Shown one piece after another: positions 1 to 10,062 of a DNA stretch of 64,000 nt (positions are counted from its first letter, which is position 1; each line of letters begins with the position of its first letter). The stretch spans positions 109,979,800-110,043,799 of the forward strand of contig CM047425.1 in assembly GCA_026168455.1 (NCBI GenBank), in the 5' to 3' direction. The notes under the pieces were generated by a model. It did no database searches. It was not told the origin of the DNA and worked only from the letters and a program-made list of their open reading frames with translations. This DNA is from Theocolax elegans (Eukaryota; Arthropoda; Insecta; Hymenoptera; Cerocephalidae). The position numbers and the translations under genes were made by a program.

Positions 1-560
1 AAATGATTGAAAAATGTCGGGAGTAATAAAATGTATAACTCGACTGAATGGCGAACTGCTGGACGCAGTGAGGACAGATAAGGTGTCCTTCCGAGCACAA
101 GAGAGCTTTTTCAAAATCGGTTGGATCGGCATCGTCTCCCTTGATGGAAATTTGACAAACACTGCAAATACCCAGCATCGCGTTCGAGAACCGCATCTCG
201 TCCAATACGAATTTGTTGGGTTCCCGTTCCTCTTCCTCCTCCGCCGCCCCGGTAATTGACGTAACGCTTTGATTTATTATCTCTAACGATATCTCGTTCC
301 CGTTTACATCTTCCTTATGGTGAAATTTCGATTCTTCGTCTTGTACCTATTGCGTGTCTTGTTAGTACTTATAGTTATATAAAATTAAGTATAATTAAAA
401 ATGACCCTTCGAGATTACGAGACGAAAAAAGAAAGGTTAATCGTTTATTGAAAAAATAAAATGTCTTTTTTTTTATTTTGATTTTATAGTACTTTGGTGT
501 ACAATTTGAATAAAGTACCGAGTAGTCGCTCGGTGGTCCCGATGATGCTCGTCGTTCCAT
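1..560 (-). CDS. RING-like zinc-finger protein, 5' part, runs off left edge
   Basis: An open minus-strand frame of 115 codons runs from 346 to the window edge without a stop. It is preceded by a good 3' splice site: a TACTAAC branch sequence, then AATAG at 351-347. A possible first exon is 560-519 (ATG GAA CGA CGA), ending in phase 0 before GTACTT, an unusual donor. Joined, the predicted N-terminus is acidic (five Glu in a row), followed by a metal-binding-like cluster: C-x2-C (GICSVCQ), about 19 residues, then C-x3-H-x2-C-x2-C (LLCSEGHLICPHC). This spacing resembles the first half of RING fingers such as those of SIAH-type or RBR ligases, so an E3 ubiquitin ligase role is possible but unproven. 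The second half of a RING would have to lie beyond the edge. The first exon and its donor are the weakest part; the frame could also join a more distant upstream exon. A donor inside the last 50 bases cannot be excluded. Confidence 0.45.
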
Positions 561-1047
561 GTCGATGAGTCCGCGAGTTAATCTCCTTCGATTGAATCCG
601 TTGAATTTGAGATTGCGTTGACCGGACGAGCCGCATCTTACGACATTGAATTTATCAAGGATGCATTATCCGAATGCACCGATTTAACGCACACGAATAT
701 ACCGAGTTGTTATATTAGGTTAATCGGACGATTTCGATGTAGAACGGTAAACTAATAAATTAATAATAATAATAATAATAATTTTTTGTATACATCGGCT
801 AAAACTAATTTGTATAATATAGATATCTATAATTTTAAAGGTGGACCATCATATTGGAAACAAAATTTGACAGTATGCGTCTTCCTTCATACGAATACGT
901 CGGATTGGTGAACCTACTGTGACGTGTATATACCTACATGTTCACGTATTCGACATTCGTCCCATTGTCGTATCGTTCTTTACATTATTAATAATTAAAA
1001 TTAAAAAATAATTTTCCATCTTAAAAATATGTATATAAAATGGTTTC
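561..1047. other. Intergenic DNA between the RING-like gene and the cuticular protein gene
   Basis: The stretch holds the likely 5' flank of the RING-like gene and the 3' flank of the cuticular protein gene, both read leftwards. It contains a short TAA/AAT trinucleotide run at about 762-781. I see no coding potential and no clear TATA box. Confidence 0.5.
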
Positions 1048-1053
1048 TTTATT
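1048..1053 (-). terminator. Poly(A) signal AATAAA of the cuticular protein gene
   Basis: AATAAA on the minus strand, about 60 bases after the TAA stop of the cuticular protein gene. A second AATAAA overlaps the stop codon itself (1117-1112). The position fits a short 3' UTR, but the hexamer is common in AT-rich DNA. Confidence 0.4.
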
Positions 1054-1113
1054 TTTCGGCGTGCGAATCATCAGTTTGTAGCTATAAACGAATAGGTAAA
1101 TGGAAATGAAAAT

Positions 1114-2320
1114 TTATTCCTTTCCATCGTCGATCCGACGAATCTTGACGATTGGTCTAAAAACAAAAGGTATTGGGTCAATTGGGTGTGCCATTTATAC
1201 AAATAAGTTGAAGGAGTAATAAATAAAAATAAGGGGTAGGGTAGAACTTACCTAAAACCGTGTTGATCCGCAGTGTAAGATATTTTAATCAACACCGAAT
1301 TGAGATAATCGGTGAAACCGTATTCACCGATAACCGTACCATTAGGGAACCTCTCCTCGTATCTAAAATGCTCGTTTCCTGACGAGTCTCTTGCATTGTC
1401 GTACCCAAAAATGTAAGATTCCACCTTCTGAGTGCAATGAGAAAATTCTTAATCTATCGTTATTTAACTATCAAAGGTTGTTTACGCTTAAATTACTTTT
1501 ATTTATTTTTATTTAGTTTTATTCGTCGATTTTTTATGAATTGAAATAGTTAAATACAAGTTATACAAATATCATTAAGAATGCTTTTAAATATCTATTT
1601 TTTGTGGGAATGTTAAATTGACATACATGTATATATGCTAGAGAAAGGAATGTACTCTCGAAGAGATTGATCAAAATTTAAATATTTACTTTATAATAGT
1701 TATTGCAAAATATTTTTCTCGCGGTATAAATGTTTTTGTCTCGTTGTTTTTATTCTATTTTTATGGATTTATCTAATTAGTATCTAATTAATATAGGTCT
1801 GCCCAATAGTTGTATAAAATGAAATTGCTATACACTATACATACAAATGAACTACGAATTCGTGTCGAGATTTAATTGTATATTAAATAAACTAGATTTT
1901 TACGAACAAAGAACCTATGTATTATTTTTACAATGTGTATATTGGAACTTATAGTCACAAGTATATTTATTTTTGTTAAAACTCTACGTTGATATTCGAT
2001 CGATAAGTCAAGTAATCGATACTATAATTTTGAAAAATCGAAGATTTAGCAAATCGCCGGTCGCGATCATCTCAATAAACAATCGATAAGAATAAAATAT
2101 TTACGTCTGGTCCAGTGAGAGAATAAGCCGTGAATTCGGCCTCCGTGTTTCGTCGACGATCCCAGGCAGACTCGAGCGTTGGCCAACGTGCCGTCACTGA
2201 CGTCGAACCACCCAGTCCATTAAGTCCATTCTCCTGTTGCTCCAACCTGTCGGGGTGAACGATTGCACCTCCGTACGCCGAACCGAGTAGTAAACAAACG
2301 AGCCAGCCCACTTTCCTCAT
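1114..2320 (-). CDS. Cuticular protein with Rebers-Riddiford chitin-binding domain (CPR family)
   Basis: There are three coding exons on the minus strand: 2320-2105, 1427-1252 and 1156-1114. The introns are GT-AG and the phases agree (0, then 2), giving 144 residues. The start MRKVGWL opens a signal peptide with hydrophobic core WLVCLLLGSAYG, followed by a probable cleavage before GAIV. An in-frame ATG ten codons upstream (2350) would put charged residues in front and is less likely. Exon 2 carries the R&R (chitin_bind_4) domain: Y-x-F-x-Y-D (SYIFGYDNA), then R-Y-E-E-R, G-x-Y-G-F-x-D, and the closing Y-T-A-D-x-x-G-F-R. Such proteins bind chitin and form the exoskeleton. The usual Gly after the domain's second Tyr/Asp (D-x-x-G) is replaced (TDYLNS), so the domain is somewhat divergent. 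The C-terminus after the domain is very short (PIVKIRRIDDGKE). A one-exon-signal-peptide, one-exon-domain layout is typical of the family. Confidence 0.85.
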
Positions 2321-4870
2321 CTTAGACTTTTTTCTTTGATTTTCAATCAAGACGTGTCCGACGTGTTTCGGTAAAACGAGATGTCAATCTTGTCGCAGGA
2401 GCAGGTCGATCGGGTAACTCGTACGATCTATCCGCGGAACCATCCTAATATACTACCAACCGAGGATCCAATTTTCCATATCCCCTCCATCGTACGAACT
2501 CTACGGTCTAGTTCAATTTTTTCTTTTTTCTCAAATCGTATATTCTACCGTAATATTCGAACGACTGCTTCCCTGAATATTTTACCATTTTTCTCGTTGA
2601 AACACTCCTGGTAAGATATTTTTCTCGCAACTGCTTGATCATTATTGTGTATACCAAACGGTCATTTGAGTCTACCATTACATTTTGTTACATTTTCTTA
2701 CGACTATATCATTTACAAATATTCATTCGTTTCCGAATGGATAAAATTTAATTTTCGAATCGTCTCAAATGGTACAAGTACATAGGTCAATTCTACATGT
2801 TTGTTTATTACACACGCAATGTGTAATAAAAAGATACATAGCCACCTGAGCAAACGGAGGGAAAATCGCGGAAGAAGATTCCTTCGACTCTTTCACCCGA
2901 ATAAGTAGCTGATGCTCCGTTACGTTTAAACTTGCAATTTTACATAAATTTTATTGTTCTTCTACCGTATTCCAGCAACTCTTGGTTATTGCGATTTTTT
3001 TCACTATTCCTTTACCCTAAGATTTTTTAATCAATTATTTATGAGACAAGCTTCCACTCAAATTTCGAAAAAATAGTAATTATCTACTTATTTCGTAGGA
3101 TACTTCTTTTTTTACAAGTTATATTATTATTAACTTGTATTTAAAATTTTATTTAAAATATATGATCTTCTGTATCATAAATTTTTTGTACACTGTACTT
3201 ATCACAGGATATCTCGGAAGCTATTTCATTGGGTAGCCTGAAATTTTAACATGATTCTTAAATTAAAATTCCACTTAAATGAACTCCAATTTAGAAATAT
3301 TGGAATTATGAAAATTACAAATTAGAAACATATAAAAAATATTTAAATAAATATTTTTAGTATTTTTGATGGATCTGTTTCATTTAAATGAACCAAAATC
3401 ATCTATAAATGTTATACCAAATATTTTTAGTATTTTTGATGGATCTGTTTCATTTAAATGAACCAAAATCATCTATAAATGTTATACTTTTAAAATTTTA
3501 ATTCTATAATTGATTAAAATTGTTGTATTGCAAATTAATTAACCAAACAATTTCGGGCAAAAGTCATAATAATATAATTTGTTAAAAAAGTAAGATATAT
3601 TTTAAGTCATTAAGCATTTAATTATTAATGATTAATAACACCATAATAACCATACAAATTAAATATTTAAAAAATTTATTATTTTATTATAAATCAAATT
3701 TTGATAGGTTTCCATAGAAATAATAATTAGATTTTTCACTTCATTTTTCATTTTTATTGCAACTTTCGAAATCTACAAAAGTATACGTTATATAATATAG
3801 ATTTTAAAAGCACACTGACTATCATGCACAAAAGCATTTAAAAAACGAAACTATACGTATAAATATATGTATGTATATATATATAAATTTATTAAAAAAT
3901 AAATTTTCGATTAATAAAATTAAATTGTTCAATAAAAGCTTTGCGACGTGATTTCCTCAAACTCGAATAAATATCAATTTCTTTATCTTTTTTAATATAT
4001 ATGTATATATAATAAATAAATAATATTAACAGTACAAATTTGTTTCCAATGTTATATTGTGTTGTCGTTAAAACTATTTGTTCGAAAAATATTACGTAGA
4101 AAAATTAACTTATTTGATTATACATTTATACTTCATTATAAGAAAAATTTGGCATTTTTTGCGTTAAAATATATTTAAAATCGATCGCTGACTATGAAAA
4201 ATCGCACATAGTAGATTTTCTTTTAACTATGTAACAATAACAACGTGCTTTATTATTATTATTTTTCATTCTTCATTTTGTTTTTTCGTAAGAGTATAAT
4301 CCCTGACTTAAAGAGGGAGTGATGATGCGAAATTAGTTTACAATTAAATGACGATGAAACGATATGACTTAGTTATCTAATTGTTAAAAGTAATTTTGAT
4401 TCATAGTTCCTTTATCTACATGTACAATAATCAATAAATATTTTTTTAACATTTTGAGTAGATGAAAAAAGAATGAAATATATATAAATGTTAAAAAAAT
4501 ACTTATTCACCATTTTCCGCAATAACTTGCAGAAATTATATATTCTGTTCGATTACCTTTCTTATAATATAATTACAATTAAAATTTTATACATTGTTAG
4601 TGATTACGCAGCTAATTTACACCCTTAGATAATAATTCCAACAAAATTATATAAAAAAAATCGATAACTGCTTATTTTCTTTTTATAGGTGCTGAGATAA
4701 AAGTCTTGTAGATTCGTTAGATTTTTTTCTCTTTTTTTTGGCAAGAACTTTAAAATTATGGTTGAACCGATGCGTCTCTTGATGCTAAGCTGATAAGTGG
4801 AAATTTTATCTTGATTCTTGCACCGCAAGGAATTCGTTGCTGCGATTAAAACCAACATTGGCAAAGGAAC
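2321..4870. other. AT-rich intergenic DNA between cuticular protein and parcas genes
   Basis: About 2.5 kb of strongly AT-rich DNA, apart from 2340-2480, which is more balanced and may hold the cuticular gene promoter. No conserved coding sequence is visible; short open frames at 2381-2614 (+) and 4625-4888 (-) lack splice or protein-family support. The only structured element is the 70-bp tandem duplication annotated separately. Confidence 0.55.
3349..3487. repeat. Two-copy 70-bp tandem duplication
   Basis: The segment beginning AAATATTTTTAGTATTTTTG at 3349 is repeated at 3419 with a 70-base period, and the copies look identical over nearly their whole length. Each unit includes TTCATTTAAATGAA, a 14-base palindrome. 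The lack of divergence indicates a recent duplication or an assembly artefact. Confidence 0.9.
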
Positions 4871-4876
4871 TTTATT
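4871..4876 (-). terminator. Candidate poly(A) signal of parcas
   Basis: AATAAA on the minus strand about 265 bases after the parcas stop codon at 5142. This is a plausible end of a short 3' UTR. It is weak evidence by itself because of the AT content. Confidence 0.35.
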
Positions 4877-5141
4877 TGCAATTTGCACCTAAGCAAACTG
4901 CACGAGAGAAAATTGGAAAAACTATGGATTATTATTGTTACTCTCTATGAACACAAATATTTAACAGAACGGAAAAAAAGAAGCTTGGCTCTTTGATCTA
5001 AGTTTTTACAAAATTTCAAGGCTGAATATTTGGCGAATGGTTTTGGGGGCTTTACTGCTTTTTATAAAAAATGTCTTGTAGAATATATTTATCACATTTT
5101 TAACCACCTACAGTGTTTATAATAGAGTTTTCCAATTAAAT

Positions 5142-8100
5142 TTAACTTTCTCCGACTAATTTGAATCTTGCATTGGCTAATTTTTCAACACTAGCCGCTT
5201 GTATGTTACCCAATGTTGAATTGTCTAATAAACTTTTTAAATTTTGCTTCTCGTTCAAATTTATCATACTGCAACTTTTATCTTTTGTTGGCTTCAAAGC
5301 GGTAGATTTTTGGAAAAAGGAAAGTAAAGGCAATTCCTTGGCTCTCGATGACGAAAAATTAGATTGTGCGTCATTTTGAGCCCTCTCAATGTTACCGTTC
5401 AATCCGTTATTTAAAGAATTCGTAAACGTCGACGAAGAGAACGACTTAACTTTTACAGGAGTGGAATCTAAACTATGAGTTACTTTAGATATATTTTGTA
5501 CTTGAGTATCGTCGATAGGTAATTGAGAAACTTCTACTTGCGTTGGTAAGTTTAAAATTCGATTATCATTATTAGCGTCAGATAATTTGCAAATATTATT
5601 AATATCGTCTTTGTCGCCTCTTTGATTTTCATCGATACTGGCCTTTAGTGGTTTGTCACTTGCATCATTATCGTTTATTTGAATGTTATTCTGATCTCTG
5701 CTACAGTGACTTTGCGTGTTGCTGTTGCACTCACCCGATATTGTCTCGGTATCTGGAAGTTTTGTCTTTCCAAATGAAAAAGATCCCATATTTACTGGGC
5801 TGTTGCTCAACGATTTTGATATACTGTTTTTGAAAGCAATCTTTGACCGATTTATTATTGAATTGATAGGACTTTGCGTTAAAGATTGCCAACCCTGATA
5901 AATGTCATCAAATTGCTTTCGTCGATCGTTTCTGTCATTCTTTAACAATTTTTCACTTTGTATTGTGTTACCATTATTTTCAGTACAGTTTGTCACTTCT
6001 GCAGTCTTTAAATTGCAATTATTTACAACATCAGTTTTATCACTTTCATAAACTTTAAACGGCAAATTATTTAACTTTTCCACGCTAGCTTGCAATTCCA
6101 ATTCCCATTGATTTGAAGTCGATTCCCTACCATCTGCAGATCTTGTACTCAAATGGTCTACTCTCTGCTTTAAATCCTTGACATCCTGTAAAATTTTCAT
6201 CATTAAATACATTGATAACCTACTTAGAACGATAATTTTTTCCAATTTAACTAGTTTATCTAAATCATTCTGTTATTTATTTAAATTAAAAAAAATATTT
6301 TCCTAAAAATTAATTTAGTTGCCAGTAGATATATATTACAATTACAATTACAATACTCTTGACTAAACTTACTTCAAAGTCTTGATTTCTATCTTCAACA
6401 TCTTGTTCACTACTTGCTATTGAGTTTACCCTACTGATTCTAACTTTATTTAATTCTTCTTGATAATTTAAACTTTCATCTGGAGTAACGAGCTCTGCTC
6501 CTACACCAGGTTCTCGTGGTCCATTCGCAACAATATCTAATAATAAAATAAAAATTTAATAACATAAAACATAACTTTTGTATAAACATTTAATAAATCG
6601 GATGCAATACCATAATCTCTTCTTTTCTCATGAATTTGATTACTAATCTCTTCCAAGGCACGAAGACTTGCTGCATAAGAACACTTAGCATCTTTAACAG
6701 CTTTCTTTAAGCACTCCACCACTTCTTTTTGTATTGCTAACTTCTGGTCACACTGAACTTTTAAATCAAAATATGGTTGTGCCTTGCTAATAGATCTGCG
6801 ATACTTTTCTTCTAACTGTTGCACCTTTCTTTCTGCTTCGTGAAACAGTACTGTTCTTCTTTGATGTTCCCTAGCACATTCTGCTTTTTGGTTCTCTGCT
6901 TCTGAAACCTGAAATCGTAAAAGTAAATTAGTTATATTGAAATAAAATAAATATTTGTAATCTAAATTTTTTTGGTTGTAATCATTATATTTTTAAATTT
7001 AATTTGATTATTGATTAATAATAAATTTAAATATAATACAGTTGTAAAAAATATTTTAATAAAATTTATATTAATCACTTTAAGCGTTGCATGATTCAAC
7101 ATGTCCTGCCATGCTTGATCAAAGTTCCATTCGTGCTGATGCGACATAAAACGAGATTCTGCTAAAGCAACAGTTTCTTTTGCTGCTGCGTGGACAACAT
7201 TTGCTCTTTGAAAAAGTTGAGCTTGTTGCTGACATTTTAACTATAAGAAAAATACATTATCATTAATAAAACATAAAAATTCAAAATTTAGTTGAATAAA
7301 ATATAATTTACTCTTGCTTGATGTGCAACTTCGCAAGCTTCAAAATAGCATCTTGCTTTATCTATGCAATTGTTACCCAATTTATTCATTAATTCTTTTA
7401 AACGACTCGTGGACTCTGAGAGTAACTGATTGTAGGCAGTGTTAGCTTCCTAAAAGTATATTGAAATATTAAATTGTATATAATTTGGTATTTTCGTTAA
7501 ATAAAGTAATTAATTGATATAACAAAATTTGGTCCAAATTTAATCATTTATGTACACATTAGTTTAATATCTATAAGTACTCACATCTAATTCGATCTCA
7601 AGTTTATTTATATCATCTGTTGCATTGTTCAGATTTTCTAACTCGATCTACAATACCAAAAGGAATAGTATTACTTACAAAAATTAATAATAACACTGTT
7701 TATTATCAAACACGCGGCACCTTGAAATTTCCAGATAAGACTAAAAATATGACTCAACTGCATATTTTAAATGTTAGAGTTATATAGTCATAATATGTGT
7801 ATACAATTAAATAAATCATACTAACAATCATTTATGAATAATGTATTGATCATGAAAGAACAAATGATTTATTTTTCATTTTGAAAAATTAAAGAATAAA
7901 AAAAAATGGACTTTTGTAAAAATAATAATTTAATAATTGCATAATTAAACTAAAATTATAAGAATTGTTTTTTTAGTTACTGTCTAATATATGTTTGTAG
8001 GTGTAACTATAGCCAGAATGATCAATTCTTCTTAGTTGTAACAATGTAATTGAGATAAATCAGCCAATAGAGTAGAATGAAAGATAAATACCTATAGTTA

Positions 8101-8441
8101 TAAATACATAGATTGGTGTTAATAATGGTTAAAAGAGAAATATTGTTAAAATATTGTTAAAATAATTAAAGTGGGACAAGGTACCAGTTGGTATATATGA
8201 ACCTATTAAAAAGAAGTGTTTTAGTTTAAAAAAGATAGAGCTCCCTTTATTTTCCGATTGTAGATTCAATGGTATGTAAATGCACATCATATAGGTAAGA
8301 GGTGTAACGCAGTGTCATCGCGAATAATAAACAATAAAAATCGTGGGAAAGGTTGGTGTATATATATAGTTAGGAATAATAATATTTTGGTACCTGAATT
8401 CGGGGATCCAGTGGCCCATCGACGTCGTCCACGATGTTCAT
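5142..8441 (-). CDS. pcs: SH3BP5-like protein (parcas), Rab11 guanine-nucleotide exchange factor family
   Basis: Seven coding exons: 8441-8394, 7647-7585, 7449-7312, 7240-7079, 6908-6611, 6536-6373 and 6185-5142. All junctions are GT-AG with consistent phases, giving 638 residues. The start is the only in-frame ATG of the first coding exon and is followed by the family's N-terminal D-P-R-I-Q block. Residues 12 to about 240 are the long antiparallel coiled-coil domain. Signature stretches are ELENLNNATDDINKLEIELD, CYFEACEVAHQAR, WQDMLNHATLKV, AQPYFDLK and ALEEISNQIHEKRRDYD. SH3BP5/REI-1 proteins activate Rab11 through this domain; vertebrate SH3BP5 (Sab) also binds JNK and Btk. In Drosophila the parcas gene acts in egg and muscle development. 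The last exon gives a 347-residue Asn/Ser-rich, probably disordered tail, making the protein longer than human SH3BP5 (about 455). The gene is divergently paired with NAA15. Confidence 0.95.
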
Positions 8442-8935
8442 ACTTTGTTCTCTGTGACATTTAAGCACGTCAATCGCACCGTAAAGTTCGCGACATAATT
8501 TCGCGTGATTTCCGAATTCGACAGAAGCACATCTTGTAATTATTTGGTGAGAGAGAAAGAGAGAGGGTCTGGCTCATGTGGTATGCGAGCGACGCATTAG
8601 ATGAAGACGAGTCGACTCCATTTTGACGTTGACTTGTTGTGGCTAAGTGTGCGCCGTGGTGTGCCTGAGCTGAGCCTCTGCGGCCTGCGCCTGTGTGGGA
8701 GAGAGAAAGAGAAAAAATATGCGCTTACACACATACTTACGGGGTACACACTTATAGCTTATAGTAGTCAGTAGTCAGAGTCAGAGTCACACACACAAAC
8801 AAAGGGAAAGGAGATCGCACTATCGTAGATCGAGGCGCAGCGCAGCACTCGGTCGGTGAGTCGGCGGAGAGAGAGGCGCGTCGGCGCATGGATTAGGTTA
8901 GGTCGATTCTTCGGTTTTAGGTTAACTCGATTTCT

Positions 8936-8949
8936 CCCCCCCCCCCCCC
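8936..8949. repeat. C14 homopolymer tract followed by CT-rich repeat
   Basis: Fourteen consecutive C residues, followed by CT microsatellite DNA up to about 9000, in the parcas upstream region. Such tracts are variable in length and easily mis-sequenced. Confidence 0.85.
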
Positions 8950-9953
8950 TCACTCTTTGGCTCGCACACCCACTCTCTCTCTCTGTCTCTCTCTCTTTCT
9001 GTCTAATTATAACATTTTGTTTTGCTTTGTTTCGACTTTATTTAGTAGAGATGTACTTGATTCACGGTTAATTATAACAATATACGTCAATTTTCGATAA
9101 AATTCTTCTAATTAATAATTATTTTTTTTTGTAATAAAATTTCAAATTTTTTATATGGAAGATTAATTAAATTATAAGAATATGAAGTAGATGTATCTAG
9201 TTGAATTCATATTATTCAACAAATTATATTAAGACATTGTTAATAATATTAATAAACAATTGACTCACATTATCGAAAAAAAATTATTTTCTATAATATA
9301 TATAGGTATGTGTATTTTCTGGTATAATATATACATTGCCCCGAAAAAAAATTTAAATGTACTAGCTGAAGTTATCGGTTCAACTTGCAAATTGACTTGA
9401 CTTTTGCTAACTTCACGGAGTATATTTAAAAATTGTTGACCTGCGGTCTGCGAAGTGCGGATGCACATATAAATATTGAAATTTGTGACGAGTACAAAAG
9501 CTCGCGAACCGCTACATTTGAATTTCGTTATGACAGTCGCGTATGCGTGAAGCGCAAATTTATCGAGAAACCGGGATGAAACTCTGGGAGTGGGTCTGTG
9601 GAATATCGACGGCAATTTAAAAAAGGTCAAGTACGCAGAATCTGAAAGTGATATATAGTAGCTGGTTAAAGCTTTGGTTTAACAACAAACAAAAATACTG
9701 GAGGTACTGTACAGTTTTTGTCTAGATTTTTTTGTACTTGTTGTATTGGACCTGTACTTGTTTGTTTATTCACATTTGATATTGCAGACGGTGATAAAGG
9801 ATAGCGAGGAAAGGTCAAGGGTCAACGGATATATTATATTCCGTGCCGAGACCGGAGACTCTCGACTCGCGAGAGAAAAGTCGCGGGCTTGGGGCTCGGT
9901 GCTCGTGTGGCGCTGTCCACTTCCGGCGGAACAGCATTATCATCCGCGAGAGT

Positions 9954-9965
9954 GATCACGTGATC
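9954..9965. promoter_or_regulatory. Palindromic E-box GATCACGTGATC upstream of NAA15
   Basis: A perfect 12-base palindrome centred on CACGTG (9957-9962), about 100 bases before the NAA15 ATG. CACGTG is the site for Myc/Max, USF and MITF/TFEB-type bHLH-ZIP factors, and the TCACGTGA core suits the last two. Growth and translation genes often carry such sites near the transcription start. A role here is an inference from position and symmetry. Confidence 0.5.
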
Positions 9966-10062
9966 CAAGATCGACTTCTTCGTTTGTGGCCACGAGGTTT
10001 TGTGTGGTGAAAATTGAGTCTACCGGGTGGAAAAGCACCACTATTTTTGTATTTATACAAAA

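Larger units (their letters stand above)
8442..10062. promoter_or_regulatory. Head-to-head promoter region of parcas (-) and NAA15 (+)
   Basis: The 1.6 kb between the two divergent start codons has two CpG-rich ends (about 8450-8930 and 9790-10030) around an AT-rich middle (9010-9500). The left part holds GA/CT-rich runs, a C14 tract (8936-8949) and CT repeats (8972-9000), typical of insect GAGA-type 5' regions. It also has two units of the TTAGG type (TTAGGTTAGG, 8893-8902), too few to be telomeric. The right part holds the NAA15 5' UTR and an E-box palindrome. No TATA box is apparent for either gene, which fits broad housekeeping promoters. Confidence 0.6.

Noticed and set aside
2381..2614. 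77-codon plus-strand frame just upstream of the cuticular protein gene
   Set aside because: No family resemblance and no splice context; the residue pattern after codon 45 looks random. More likely promoter DNA.
4625..4888. 87-codon minus-strand frame downstream of parcas
   Set aside because: Overlaps the likely parcas 3' end, AT-rich, Lys/Ile/Leu-heavy, no domain.
8891..8905. TTAGGTTAGG, possible telomeric repeat of insects
   Set aside because: Only two units inside a gene promoter; similar short runs occur by chance.
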